Of a stretch of 64,000 bases of DNA, positions 12,301 through 25,875 are shown in pieces. The notes beneath the pieces are model-generated. The model worked only from the letters and a program-made list of their open reading frames with translations, was not told the origin of the DNA and did not search any database. The translations under genes were made by a program, and so were the position numbers. Source of the DNA: Ceratodon purpureus (Eukaryota > Streptophyta > Bryopsida > Pseudoditrichales > Ditrichaceae). Every line of letters begins with the position of its first letter. Positions within the stretch are counted from its first letter, which is position 1. The stretch covers positions 12,760,305 to 12,824,304 of the forward strand of contig CM026421.1 in assembly GCA_014871385.1 (NCBI GenBank). The letters are read 5' to 3'.

Positions 12301-15300
12301 CTCAGCAAGCAGACGCCCAAGCACGGACACCAAATTCTCAACATCTACTAAATCATTAGATTTGAATGGTTATAATGTAGCTCCGGTGTAGATAACGACG
12401 GAATTGGGGGATGGTGACGGTGTTTCGGTTCATGCGTCACATGCGATGATCAGTGTGAGAGGAAAGATATTATTGCGTGTGAAACCGATGGAATAAGGCG
12501 CACTCTAGGGTCATCTAGACATTTTGTAGAAGTTCATTTGGAGGTGTTTGTGTGGGGTAGATGGTGGGGGTTTTAGGTGGGGTAGGGGGTTTAGGAGTGG
12601 GGTGGTGGGTTTTGGGGGGGTGTTCATGGGGAGTGGGGGCCGGTGTGAAAGCGGCAGAATTGGTATGAGATTATGGAGTGACGGGGACGGGGGAGAGGCG
12701 GCGCCCAGTTGGGCGGATCATGCAATCCAACGTGTCGCGGCTTAGCGGGCAGGTGGCATGTGAGCCAGGCTGGAGGGGTGGGATTGAGGGTTTTTAATCT
12801 GGGCTCTTGCCCTGCTGGCCTGCCCTTCTTTTTCCTCCGAGGTGGTCTATAACTTCTAGGTGGTTCTTCTGAGTTGGATGATTGGTGTGGGTTTTGGGTT
12901 GATGGGGATTGTCTGTGGCGATATTTTATGGGAGGGTTGTTGCTGTGGGCCACGGTATTCATAAAAGGTTGGAATGATGTGTGTTTTTTTAAAATGTGCA
13001 CCTCAATTCTGACCAGAAGAGAAACCAGAACAATAGATAGAAGGTGTACGTTCATCCATATTGAAAAGCTATAGCAAAGGAGAAGATATAGAAGTCGTTG
13101 AGTGGAACAAATAATAAATTGATAATAAATATTTTTTATATTTATTTTTTACTTGTAGGCATTTTATCTTATCTATGTATTTTTCTTGTTACTATTTGTT
13201 TGAACAAGGATAATCTATTTATTTCATGTTATGATGTTTTGTTTTTTAAGCCTCCCTACAATTTAATGTTGAATAGAAAAACAATGTTAAGGTGAATATG
13301 AATCTAAGCAAAATATAACATTCTCAAATTTGAAGTAGGGGTGGCCTTTTTAAATCATTATATTCATAATGTTGTAAGTTGTTTTTTCTAAGCAAGAAGT
13401 CTATACAACACAAATATATGAGCATTGTTTTTCTTCCATAGCCACTTACCCAGTTTGTCGTCTATTATTTTTTCTTCTTTTCTAGTTTGTTCTCTAACTA
13501 CTCTCATCATTCTTTTATTATTATATAGGTATATGTTTTACTAAAATATTTGGTTTAAGTATAAAAAATCATCAAGGTTGGTGTTTACAGCAAATCTACA
13601 ATCAACTCCAACATTAATTCTATCATAGTCAAATATAAAAGTATTCGAAAGTACTCAAGCTCATTCAAATGAAGCAAATTAGATACCAAAATTGCAGCCC
13701 ATGTCATGCAATTTCCTAAGAGTTGAAGAACAGTCCCACAAGACTAATATAGAAGACTTAAGCTTCTAAAGGTCAAAACCTAAACAATTTGTATTTTGTT
13801 TACATCATACTCAAATATTTGGTGTGATATATACATCTTGTAGCCATTCTTTAGCTGTTTGTAAGAAGCCTAAGACTATTAACATATGATTGGGTATTGA
13901 AGGAGATATGAATTTTTAAAATAGGGCGTTCCATTATTCAAAATTTATTCAAAACTTACTCAAATTATGCTTATGATACATGCATATTGTAGCGTTCCAC
14001 AAGATTCTTCAAATGAATCCAAAGTGATCAAACATTGAATGACATATGGACAATATCATTCAATAAGTTGTTAATTCAGAACTTAGGTGTTTACAATGAG
14101 TAAGAAGGCAATTCAAAATGAGTCCACTTATAACCCCCCTATAGCTACCTTTTATATCAAGACTCTAGGTTAATTGATATGTTGAATGTACCACATACTT
14201 CTGAATTACTTTACAATTGTGCACAGTGCACACACAGTAGGTAAGGATTTATTTCTATTTGCATTTTTTGTGACCACCACATCATCCATTCACGTTGCCA
14301 CATACCCAAATTGATCAACTACAAGAGGATTCCATACGCAATGTGACATCAACGCAACAGTACTCCAGAACATATGGAGTAGCCTTGTGGCAGTCAGATA
14401 TTCCACCCAGATATGGTGGCATCCTGTGAAGGACTTCCGTGCTTCTTCACAAGCCCCCATAACTTACAGACCTTGCTTTCCAGTGACAACCAAGTATAAG
14501 TTAGCTTGTGTGCTCAATGCTCATGGCATCACGGGCCACATAGGCTCCTCATTGCAAAACAAGTCCACTTGGGTAGTCTCAGAATTACTTTCATATGCCA
14601 GGGAATTCCTCAAGATATGCTGATCATGTAAGTCAAGTTGGTCATCTAAAGTTATGTTAGCGGCGGATTACACCATGGACCAAGAGCGGCTCTTTCAAAG
14701 GTGTAAAAACTGCGATTGGCTTCTTGAATTCTTCATGGAAGAACTTGAGTTTACATTATAGAGAAAAGGAGTTGACGAGGTCTTAGTAATATAAAGGAGT
14801 TAAAGGACAAGTCTTCATGGAAGGACTTGAGTTTACATTATCAAAGGAGTTGAGATCCTCAAAAAGGTCTAAAAACAAGCTAGTGGATAATGTTAACGGG
14901 TCCTCCGGATTCTATGGTGAGGGGCCAAAATGGTTCTCTCATTGCAAAAAGAATTTTAAATGATCTTTTAAGAATTTTAAACATTTTTTTTACGGGGTCA
15001 ATGTTCTACAATTTCCATTAATAGGCAATCATTAAAAAATTCAGCACATCCACTTTAGAATACATAGTCATTCCTCTCAATCCAAGTTCAATTTAGCCGT
15101 CGTGAAAGGCCCAAGGGCTTTGAAAATTACATTTTCCTGAAATATGACCATGGAAATGTGACCACAAAGTGTGACAATGAAATCTATCCATTTTCCTTTG
15201 TCACGGATCTTGGTCCATGGTGTAAACCGCCCCCATACTCATGAGAGAAATAACGTGTGAGTTTTTGGATATTATCCACTTCCAGTGATGGCGTGGCATT

Positions 15301-16970
15301 AATTAAAGGTGAGGTGAGTGCCTTCCAAAGTGGATCTCATTCTATTTAACTTTGCACGTGACGCTCTGCTCCCGAGAAGACTTTGGGTCAGCCCGTGAAG
15401 AAGAAAGTGAGCCTTGTCCTATTGTTATTTAGTACAATGGCTTGTCTCATTGCAACAACATGGTTACTTTCGCCAGGTAACCAGAGGTGGAGGTGAGAAG
15501 ATGCTCCACTCGCGAATGCCAGTTGCTGCAAACACTTGCAACTACTCCAGGATGTACTTTAGAAAGAACCCAATCAAAACTCCCATCGTACAATAGAAGA
15601 ATAACATGTGAGGATATTGTAAAAAGTCCTTTTTAGCTTCCACAGAATGAAAAGCACGAAGAAATACTTCTCTCGACGCAGCGGAAGAATGTCCTCCGTC
15701 TCCACCGAAGAAAGTCTTGCGCGAGATCAATGCTGAACATGGAACCGAGACAATGAGAAGCAGCTAAGAAGAAGCTGATCAAGTGTCTTGCAGACTCGGG
15801 ATGCTGCGAAAAGGTAAAATGGAAAATGCTTTGCAATATCCTTACCTACTTGAAAGACCGTCACAGGAACAAAACAACCAAGCCTGTTCGTTAGCATTTG
15901 GCAACAGCAGACTTCCTTGAATCCGAGCCGAAGTTTTGTTGAAACTCTACAGGCTCCGTACAGGCTTTGCGTTTATCTTCAAGGTTAAAATATGTTTCAA
16001 CGCAGTCTCCGCATTGCTATCAACAGCGATGGAGTGTGGAATCACCTTGGTATATCCTTTCCGACTATTAGAGATTAATGAACTTAGGAAGCACTAGACA
16101 CGTACCAGCATCTTATCCACCAGATAAGATCAATTTTAGTAATTGAAACCCACTTGCAAAAAGAACTGCTTGAACCATACCTGGATATGTAGGTAAATAA
16201 TATTGATTGCATAATAAAGAAATAATGTAAAGGAAATCACATTCTTGTAGCTACGTATTCAAAATACGAAATTCGTTCTGAGAACCTGTCCAAGTGTTAG
16301 AATACAGCTACCTGATGTTAGGAATGACGCTGTGCAGGCCCCTAGAGAGTATGTCCTATACGAGGCACAATACAATCATGTAACCTGCAATTTATTCACA
16401 AAAAGAGCTCGCAAGGAGTAAAGCTCTTTCAAAAGAACAGTGTCAGTAAAAAGATTCGACAGTAGAGCAAGACGATTAATTGAAGTGCCAACCGAAATAT
16501 ATATAGAGAGGGTTGAGTAATAAAAAAATAACATTCTTGGAGAAGGGCCAAGTGTCCCAATAACTGGAGACACACACACTAAGGCTAGAAATGAGCTCAC
16601 TTTTGAGCCTCCTAAAGCACCACCCGGAATTTACTGTCGACGAATCTAGTCTAGCAATGGCAAAGACTCGGCCATAATGTCGGCTTCCCAAAATTTTTTA
16701 GACGCATAGCTAGTCAAGGAGTGTCTTAAATTGTTCATTTCAGAAATAACCCCCACCTTGGCTTGCTCTTGTTCTGCGTCCCCAAAAACTCGTTTAAGCG
16801 GTAGTGGCATTGTACAAAGTATCTTCCCTTCTCTCTCGCTCCATGTGGAGTTCGCCGACGCAGGGCACAAAGCTCCACAAAGAAGGTCAGGGCAGACCAG
16901 CCAGTTCACCTTGCCTTTCACATAAAATTACAACCCAAAAATTTGTATAAAAATACACGGCCTCCCTCTC
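12301..16970. other. Spacer without supported genes
   Basis: A GC-rich patch at 12540-12900 is dominated by G runs on the plus strand and looks like low-complexity sequence. The stretch 13080-16970 is mostly AT-rich with short frames only. The bases just below 16973 should be the 3' UTR of the MYB-CC gene. Confidence 0.45.
14732..14846. repeat. Short spaced direct repeat
   Basis: A segment containing CTTCATGGAAG and CTTGAGTTTACATTAT occurs near 14732 and again near 14813, about 81 bases apart, with one or two differences. It is probably a local duplication. Confidence 0.6.
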
Positions 16971-16972
16971 CT

Positions 16973-19900
16973 TCAGGCTTGCACGGACTTCGGTGCCAAA
17001 GGCCCGGGGTGCTGAGAGATACAAGCTGCATGAGCTTGTTGGGAGACTTTTTGAGGTGATCCTCCTGTAGCGGAAGTCTGCAATGTACTGGGCTCCCTGA
17101 TGTATGAAGGTTTGGTACTTGGGTTCACAAAATTGGGTGCCTGGGTCGACAGATTTACCTGGGGACTAACATCAGTTCGCGCTCTCTTCGCGACAGGCTC
17201 ATTGAAGGATATGTTTGAGGGTAGGCCTGCTTTAGTTTGCTCCGGTTTAGCGTTCTCAATAGTCGTGTCAGTAAGGGCTGGTCTAGCTGCTACCGAACCA
17301 GTCCCTGCAGGTTGTTCCTCGCAGACAGTGGTTGTCATGCTACTATTGGAGGGTCCAAGAGGAGATGGAGTGGGATCAAGGGCAGCTGTCAATGCAGAAG
17401 GCGCACCACTCGGCAAATCAGGATGTTGGAGTTTGGCCTGCTGTTCCAGCATCTTTTGAAGAGATTGACCTTGGGCTTCAATACGTAGCTGCAACTCTCG
17501 TTGAATCTGGCAGAGTAAAAATCAAACAAATTAATTAGAAAAATGTTAACAAGCGCATGTAAATTACCAAAAGCTAGAAGCACTATCCACTACATATCAG
17601 TTGCTTATTACAATGATGCTGAGAAAGATATATGCGCACATGAATAACATACCTCAAGCTGCTCATGAAGTTTCTTCTGCACTTCCATCTGCATCGACAA
17701 TGCTTGTGCAATCTGGTAATTCCTGTATGTAGAGAAACAGACAATCAGTCGAAAACTTACTAGACATAGTAACGAATCTAGTCTCGCAACGAATCTAAAA
17801 CTCATTCCAAGGCATATTACCAACAACGGACCTATGCATCATCGGAAAAAGACAAAGAGACACTAATGTCTTGCTCGGCCTGATTGATTAAAGCAAAAAG
17901 TTCAACTAGCATCGATTAGCAAGGGGAATTGACTTACGATCCGAGATCAAGAGGCGTGAACAAGCTGTCCTGTTTTCTTCGTTCAGCTTTTGCTTCTGCA
18001 TGTCCAAAATTGCTTGGTTAGTCTTGAAATTAACCAGAACCAATCCACTGATGCTAAAGTAAGAACAATTTAAGTATCACCCTCGATAGCCAATCTGAGC
18101 TTAGGATGTAAAAATGGACAAGAGTTACACCTTCCGAAATCTCTGGCATGTACTTTGCGAGTCGATACTTCTGAAACACCACCAACATAGCATAACAGAT
18201 AATGAGGGCAACCAAGAATTCACGCAAAACAAGGATCAGAAGAGCATCTTTCGTCGATGAATAACCTTTCGCATCCGACTTTTTCGGACTGACAGAAGTA
18301 AAATGAAGGAGAACACCGAGTCTACCACTAGTAACGACTAACAATTCTTATATTTCTTGCACAAAATTCAAAGCACTGAGGCAGAAAGTACTCAGAATGC
18401 TAAAACTATATGATAGTATACAAAAGAGCCCAGACTGACGGAGCAAATCCCAAACCTGGAGATGGCTCTTGACATGGTAGATTGTTATTCCTGAAACACC
18501 CATCAATCTCAGCACTGCCTTCGGAGTAGCACCTAAACAGAATAAAAAAAAGGGTCAGATATCCTTCTTTTCTCTTTAGGATCCACTTTTTCATATCTGC
18601 TACACAGCAAGAAGCAAGAACCTGCCAAATCGATTCGAGCAGATAACTTACGTTCTGCTCCTCCAAGGTGCGCTACAGCAGTGACAAATTTCTCATGCAG
18701 CTCTGGAGTCCATCGCAGCCGTGACTTTGAAGATGGTTTCGGACTCTCAGAAGACACCGCACCTGTTGAACCTAAAATACAGCAAACAACTCAACTACTT
18801 AGGTGAGCATTTATCGTCGTAGTGTCATGAATTCCAACAGTACATTAAAATCCCCAATAAAGAAACATACCCAGCAACTACGTTATGGTCAAAACAGAAA
18901 TGTTAACATATACTTCACACAACCGTTTCAGGCACAAAGTCCCAAGCTGAATCTGACTAATTCGCTATGGTAATTATGCCGTTTTTATTTCTCCCAAAAC
19001 CTGGAACTCTTACAACATCTCCTTGGTGTACAGACACTGTAACTCCAGTGACCCCTCTACATAATATGGAAAACGGCGAACTCACTCGCTGGATGTTGCT
19101 CAGTCGCAGGTGGTTGAGAAGCCACTGCTTCAGCCTGAAGAGGTGTATACCTCACGCTCTGGTACAACGTCTGCAGTTCAACACATCAGAAACCTAAATT
19201 AATCATTTCATAGCGTAGTCGCCTTTCTGACGAAATCCAACTGAGGAAGGGCCATTACGATATGCTAACCATTTGTTCACACTGTACCTGCTCCATTCTA
19301 ACCAATTCTGGAAAGTAAATATAAACAATCCGCACCCTACAAACATTACTCACTTCACGCTTTAATGCTCTTTTCCTCGAGTATATCAGACGCATACAAC
19401 ATTTCCCAAACACCATAAACGTAGCTTGCAGCAAGCCTCCGAGCCACTACAGGCCTAACCTTTGTAAGGCTTAAGATAAAACTATCCATCACAGAAACAC
19501 AGATTCCTTAAACTTTCCCTCTCCCTAACTCTCATCTACTAACCTAAAATTCACAACAACGCTGCCAAACCATGTAGACTAGCAAATGCCTGCCATATCC
19601 AACTATTTGTGCCATCACAGTTGTCCGCTCACCAAACAAATTAGTAGATTCTCCCCACCCTAAAGGAACATCACGACCCAAATATTATACTCCTAGCCCT
19701 CAACCCAGGCTGCGCATGTATGTGCTTAATTATAAGGAAATATTTACCCTTCCATCATCTTGCTCCACATCAATAAGCTGCGTCCAGCAACTAGCAACAA
19801 CATCCTCTTCCGGCACGAGCTGATTCCACGTCAACCACTCCCCTCCCCCGCCAAACATTTCCGTCCCCGTTTCACCCGCCGGCACCCCCACGGATGGCCC

Positions 19901-20377
19901 CTCCCCATGGGGCACCGCTGGCGGCCCCTCTGGAAAGTCCAACAAATCCTGCCCCCACCAAAAAAATTCCCAAAACTCCCGTCAAACGACCTCCCAACCC
20001 CAAAATCCAAACCACCGAGCCAACATTCCAAAAACCTCTAAAAACACCGAAATCCTCAAAACCAACACAAACTCCAAATCCCCAGCTCATAAAAACCATT
20101 CCTAAAATTCCCGCATCATCTCATAAACATCCTCCGCCAATTCTCCGACTAAGCCTCCTCCACCATCAACTTAACCCTCAGCTCGAAAATCACCCGCCTT
20201 CCACTGCTCTCCGACCGAAACCCTCGCAACCTGACTTCTTCTAACGAATTGCAGAACCAAAACCCAACTCAGAAAATTCCAGAAACACTTCCAGGGAGCA
20301 AAATCCGACAAAAAAAAACCACCAGAAGCGAAGTAAACCCTGAGGCTACGTAGAACCCAACTCACCGAATTCCACAT
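16973..20377 (-). CDS. MYB-CC (PHR1/PHL-type) transcription factor, 398 aa
   Basis: MYB-CC factors bind P1BS sites and control phosphate-starvation genes; whether this member does so is inference. Nine exons join in phase: 20377-20366, 19948-19748, 19170-19086, 18771-18652, 18532-18456, 18170-18131, 17995-17938, 17722-17653 and 17506-16973 (1197 nt). The G2-like MYB domain spans exons 4-6 at roughly residues 112-170: SRLRWTPELHEKFVTAVAHL, LGGAERATPK, then SHLQKYRL. The coiled-coil MYB-CC domain follows, split over exons 8-9 (MQMEVQKKLHEQLE, IQRELQLRIEAQG). The N-terminus has an acidic, tryptophan-containing segment (EWLTWNQLVPEEDVVASCW) like that of PHR1-type proteins. The C-terminal 150 residues are proline/serine-rich and disordered. 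The first coding exon is only 12 bases (MWNS), so the start is the least certain part. Confidence 0.9.
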
Positions 20378-20830
20378 GGGCGTCGATTATGGGCAGCGCG
20401 GATTCGGACTCCTCCACCCGGCGCTCACACCTCCAATCTGGCTCCAATCCGCTTGGTTCTGTTGCCTTGTTTTCCCTTCCCCCTGGCGTTGTGTTGCGTT
20501 GTGTTTGCGGTGCGTGCGGTGCGCGCATCAAAGCGGGAGGCGCAGAGCGAGCATCCTGGCGAGGCTCGATGATGAAACTCTATTCCTTGAGCACGTGAAA
20601 TTGTGGGCTTGCTCCTCCGCGACAGCGCTCCCCCAGTCGCTCACTCCCCCGCGTTGCGACGGGACAACACTCGAGCATCTCCGCCTCCACTCCCTCTCCG
20701 CATGCCCGCCTCAGTATCAACCGGGTATAATCGGGTATAATCCAGGACATAACCTACGTATCAATCAAGTGACGCACGTGTATGAAGCGGGTATTAACTA
20801 CTAAGGGGTAATGCGTTTGTTTTCGACGAA
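20378..20830 (-). promoter_or_regulatory. Leader and promoter region of the MYB-CC gene
   Basis: This GC-rich stretch directly upstream of the MYB-CC first coding exon is the likely promoter and leader. CG dinucleotides are frequent at 20500-20700. The plus-strand frames here are by-products of base composition. Confidence 0.4.
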
Positions 20831-20945
20831 CGTCGAGCTGGAGGACGGACGTTTATATGGTGGACGGACGTCGAGTTTGTGGACGACTGAGGTTATGGAC
20901 GGACGTTGGGGGTGGACGGACGTCGGGGTGGTGGACGGAGGATAT
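20831..20945. repeat. GGACGGACGT-type short repeats
   Basis: The decamer GGACGGACGT occurs four times between 20834 and 20930, with degenerate forms (GGACGACT, GGACGGAG) between and after. Spacing is irregular (about 20-45 bases). It lies 450-570 bases upstream of the MYB-CC start. Confidence 0.7.
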
Positions 20946-22314
20946 TTTGGGTTGGGTGGTGGGCCCAGTGGCTTGACTGGGCAGTGGGTGGTGCTGGGAG
21001 GACTGAATATTAGTTTGGAGGGCGTGGATTGGTACAGTATTTATGTAGGTCCTAAGGGGGCTTTTATTTCATTTTAGGAATTAGTAGTAGGGTCTCTTTC
21101 CCAAAAGTGTACATGCACAATGTGCTTTCTAGATCCACTTTCTAAATAGTTTGCCACATATTTGCAGTTTGTCTTGTTGGAAAGAATTTGGAGTGTCTGT
21201 ATTCTGGGATGTGATTTTTTTTGATGGGGAGAGGGTTTTGGGTTTTTTAATTTTATGTTGAGTTTTGGGTAAAAGGATGGTGGACTGGATCATTTCTGCT
21301 TACATTTATGTGTTGTTCTAGTATTTTATTTGTTGATTTGAATTTTTATTTTTTTAAATGGTGGAGGATGAATTAGCACATCCGTGTGGTGTGAGAAATT
21401 GTTCTCTCGGAAAATCCTAACATATTGATTTAAAGCTTCGGTAGGATTACTATTATTTCTATGTTTAGCATGTCATTTTTAAGCGTCTGCATACATCATA
21501 TAGAACATGTATTTAAAATCAAGATCTGAAGAACCTACATAGAAAATACAATAGATTTCTTAAGTACATAGAAGAGCTTTCAATAAAAATCATTTTTTTT
21601 TGCATGGATGAATTTGGTAGTTTCTAAATTTAAAAAAGTCATTTTATTCATTTTAGAAAATGAAGAATTTAATACGAAATAGTTCATACCGCATTTATTA
21701 AAACCTAAGCTGTTAGTTTAGAATTATCATCATAAATACTCATTACTATAACAAAATTAGATGATCACAACCTATAAGCAATTTTTATAGCAATGATTTT
21801 TTTGTGGTGGGAAATTATTTCTAGTTGAATAGGAAAAAGAAAGAATAGTCCGACAATACTCATTATATACATCTAAAAAGGGCAATCATTGCCAACATTT
21901 GTCATAAAACAAAGATCATCTTCATACTATTGTCAATGTAATTTTATAAAGGCAATGAATCTAACATCTTATATGTGAAAGATAAAATCAAAATTAAACA
22001 AAATAATATAGGTTAAGAGAGACCATCTACTTCATATAAGAATCATTTTGCATAAAATGATGCAATTCTCAAATGAGAATACAACTAGAGTTTTTTTAGA
22101 AAATAATTAGATGTAGAAGTGGGAAACAAGGGATCTTATTTAATCTTTAAATTATATCCATTACATTCTTCTTGCAAAATTTATGAAAACAATATTTTTT
22201 CAAAGAATGACATGTGTCACAATTTCAACAATGCATTCAAAACCAAGTTCATCATGTGGAGAGAATGAATAATCTGACATTCTAAATTTAGTTTATATAT
22301 ATTATTTTCAATTA

Positions 22315-22352
<38 letters not shown>

Positions 22353-22735
22353 AATTCGATATATTATTTAATTTAAGCTACACAAATTATAGAACTTAGT
22401 TTTGTAATTTGTGTTCTTAAATTAATAATAATTTTTTTAAACAAAATAAATCGTAGTATGTAATAAATTTGATATTTGATTAAAATTTTATTTAAATACT
22501 CATTATTTTGTTTACACTTTTTTTGTTGATGCTAATAAGCATTTGAGAGGTCTTTAAAATTATGATCTTTAGGTAAAGGCTAGCCAATCTAAGTACGAGG
22601 CATTAGAATACGTTTAAAATATGGATAATTCTCATAAGAAAATTCTTAACATATCATAAGATTCTTGTTCTTCAAAATCACGACCTTTCCAAATTAAAAA
22701 AATAAAAGGTGTTTTAGATTTTTCCACTAAATTGC
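20946..22735. other. AT-rich spacer with a TA microsatellite
   Basis: No gene is supported. A pure TA run of about 30 bases lies at 22319-22349. The rest is AT-rich with short chance frames. Confidence 0.5.
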
Positions 22736-22739
22736 CACT

Positions 22740-24450
22740 ACAATTATGACAAGGATGTTTTGATTTATATAGAAAGTTTACTAGCTTGTCATGCTTACCT
22801 CGGTGACAAGCCAGAAGTAGTTGTAGTTTTTTTGACGAATGATCGTGACTTCACGTATCATTTTCGGGACCATTGTTCTTAGTGGAAGGTGGTTGTAGAT
22901 TATTTTGATTTCCGTAGATTTGCGAGTAGATTGGATATTGCTACTTTAGCGCATCTTGAAATTGATTAGAAGAGGAATTCTAATCAAGATTCTATTCAAA
23001 TGCCTTGAAAGAGTAAAAGGTCTTTTAAGGCTAGTAGTAGCTTTTCGAAAGACTGTGGTCATGAGAGGGATTGAAAAGACCAATCTAATAACTTCTTAGA
23101 AGAGACTAGTCAGCAAATTCATTGGAAGGAAAGGCATTAGGATTAAAGTGCAAATTGATCAAAAAGTGGTCTCTTCATCAAAGGGAAGGTCAAAGCAAAA
23201 GTTGGTAGAGTAATTGGCGAGAAACATATATAATATGGAGAAGAAACTGAGCACTCTCTCACAAATGCCCAATCTTCCTCCTTCAGGAATGCTTTCGAGG
23301 AGAAAAGTCACTCTCCAAAGGGGAAATGATAGTATTCCGTCAGCTAAACATATTTATATATGTGATCCATCTGCTGTTGCTGCTATTGGAGCAAGCTTTA
23401 ACCCCTAAAGTTCTGAGGGTATTTTTCATCAAAACTGCCTCAAAACAGCCCCTCTTCAAAGCAAGGTGGATTTTGCAAACTTGGGGTCTTTTTTAGTACA
23501 TCTAACTGTAAGATCTTGTAGCTAACTTCTATGTCTACATGTCCACCAAATCTCACACACTTATTCCTCACCCATTGCAAGATCGTAACGTTCAAAGTAG
23601 AAAAACAAGTTTTTTTTCCTTGCGCAGAATGGGGACAACAGAGTTTTGAAGGCCCAAAAAACCATTTTTAAAAGTAGATATGGAATGAATCTCTCCATAT
23701 TATTGTTCCTAATCGAGTTAGATACATGTCCAAAAAATATCATATTCAAAAAAGTTGTGGAAGGTTTCCAAAAAAATCATTTTCCGCTAGGGGGTATGCT
23801 GAAATTCACATACAAAGGCCGTTTTTTGACAATAAAAATAGCATATGAAAAATTCTTGGATTGAAAATCCGAACAGTGGAAACATGCTCTACTGCCTTAT
23901 CTATAAATAGAAATTTTTATTTTTGAAAAATATCAAAATCTCAATTTTTGGTGGAATTTCAAAGTTTCATCTTTGGGCAGATTTTGGCAGATTTGGGCAG
24001 TTTTGGGCAGTTTTGGGCAGAATTTGCTGCATTCACAGTGGCTTAGAAAATTTCAGCAGCTGCCCAGCGAGCAGCTTTTGACAGATAAACCTTCATAACT
24101 TTTGATCCCAATGTTGGAATTGAAAAATAAAAATAAGCACACAGAGCTCTCGGAACGGCACACCTCCATTTAAAATTTCAGAAAAATCACGATTCAAATT
24201 GCAACCGTAAGTACATGCCCAAGTTTCAAAAAAGCCCATTCTAGGACTATTGTCATTTAGGGGTTAAGGACTCTTCTTTACGATTATGGGCAGAGAAGTG
24301 CTTAAGAGAGGGCACATTATTTGCATGTCCTTCCAATCTATTGGAGCCAAAGAACATTGATGCTAATCTTGCTGGGTGGAAGGTGTGGGAACCAGTAACT
24401 AAAGATGCAAAATTTGGTAGAGTTAGTTTGTTGGAGCAAAACTGTGTGCC
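22740..24450 (+). pseudogene. PIN-nuclease-like family, copy A (broken, carries a TTAA-type insertion)
   Basis: Reading from 22750 gives DKDVLIYIESLLACHAYLGD followed by FLTNDRDF, then a TAG where copy B has a sense codon, then WKVVVDYFDF and SRLDIATLAHLEID. The later part carries PPSGMLSRRKVTLQR and YIYICDPSAVAAI (to 23400), and after an 862-bp insertion KCLREGTL and LAGWKVWEPVTKDA (24270-24410). The same order of blocks occurs on the minus strand at 60.5-61.7 kb. The Asp-containing TND-F block preceded by a D-V-LIY helix resembles the last acidic motif of PIN ribonuclease domains; this is inference from motif spacing. Stops and frameshifts show that this copy is dead. No family name is recognised. 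Confidence 0.6.
23402..24263. mobile_element. 862-bp nonautonomous DNA transposon with TTAA target duplication (piggyBac-like MITE)
   Basis: The insertion starts CCCCTAAA and ends TTTAGGGG, a perfect 8-base terminal inverted repeat, and is flanked on both sides by TTAA (23398-23401 and 24264-24267). Removing it and one TTAA restores the host frame, ...GASF-KDSS..., matching AASKDS in copy C, so the empty site can be inferred. TTAA duplication with C-rich ends is the signature of piggyBac-type elements. No transposase frame is present. The interior contains a GGGCAGTTTT tandem motif near 23975-24020. Confidence 0.75.
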
Positions 24451-24524
24451 TTTGCTCCAACAATGTATCTATTTCTTGACACCAACATTATATCAAATAT
24501 TGAAAATCAGACGACCTCAAGGAA

Positions 24525-24610
24525 ATTAAGAGATTTTGTTTCTCGAAATATCGCATAGGGCGAATGTTTTGTGACTAATACAATTGTCGAAGAGTATACA
24601 TAGTTCTTCA
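24525..24610 (+). pseudogene. PIN-like family, N-terminal fragment D
   Basis: This short stretch matches the beginning of copy B: GAGATTTTGTTTCTCGAAA against GAGATTTGGTTCTTCGAAA, then a TGTGACTAATACAATTG block corresponding to the TDTVV segment. It lies directly downstream of copy A in the same orientation, so the two look like head-to-tail fragments. Confidence 0.5.
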
Positions 24611-25875
24611 ATTTGATATGTATTATCTTGTATTTTGCAAAATGACATACGCTAGCTAGCAGGCCTCTAGATGCTACATTGTACGCACAATGGGAGCAAA
24701 GATAATCAAACCATAACATATAAAGCAACCACTATAAAAAGAAAAATTTGTGATTTAATTTGTAAAATTTCTATACCTTGATAATTAAATCCGAAAGGTC
24801 GATGAGCCAACTTATGCTTTGCAAGCCAAGTCGATAATTTCCTTGCATTTTGCAATATTATATATTTTTATAAGTATTTAATATATTTAAGTTTTTATTT
24901 TATTTTATATTTTTTTTATTAGCTTCATTATTTAATGAAAAAGTTAAATTTTATTTTTCCAGTTAAAAAAACCCTCTAAAGTTGAATTAAATCGAGGTTT
25001 AGAAATTTGAGGGTATATGTGTTTATTATTTTGAAAGTACTTATAGTTGATATCAAATTAAATTTATAATTTAATTTTAAATATCTTTTTTCTTGATGTA
25101 ATCTACACTTGTCATTAAATGTTTATTGAGTTAGCTTTTTATTAAGTTTTATTATTGCATTTATAATAGCTTCTGATTTTGGTGGACATCCAGATAGACA
25201 AGTATCTACAAGAGTTAATTTGTGTACTCAATAGACTTTACTATATAAATCCGTACTAAGCATATCTCCTCGTCAATTAAACCCATCTAAATTTTGTCAA
25301 CATACTACAGTCACAAGAAAATAAAAAGAAATGATGTGAAAACTGAAGTGCTCTTTAGAAAGCTCTAAAACAAACGGAACCTTTTTGCCAAGGCCCACGA
25401 ATCTGTAATAAAGATCCTATGCACCTATTTGCATTTGAATCTACTGCATCTAAATTTTGTTAACAAATCATAACAAGACGATACGATCTTTATTGCTATT
25501 TCTCAGCATCTTCTCTCACTTCTTTTATCAACAACATGGAGAGTAGGAAAAACAACCAAATCACATGTGAAAAGACACCAAAAGCCTCAAAAAATAGCGC
25601 AAACAAAGTGAATCTTCCCGCGTTACTAAAAAAATGAAGATTAACACTATACAACCTTTAACTACTTTAAATAAGAATATGTATAATTTGTTTGAGAATT
25701 ACAATCTTTATTTTTAGAATTGGATAATGACATTATATTTGAAGAAAATTTAAATATAAATTTTAGAAAATGTTTAATATAAAAAATAAAAATAAAATTT
25801 ATAATTCATCGAAAAAAAATACCGTCAACTGTAAATTTTAGTAGCTTCTCCTGAACAAATACAAATCAGTTTGCT
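24611..25875. other. AT-rich spacer
   Basis: Nothing beyond short chance frames is seen. Composition is strongly AT. Confidence 0.5.
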
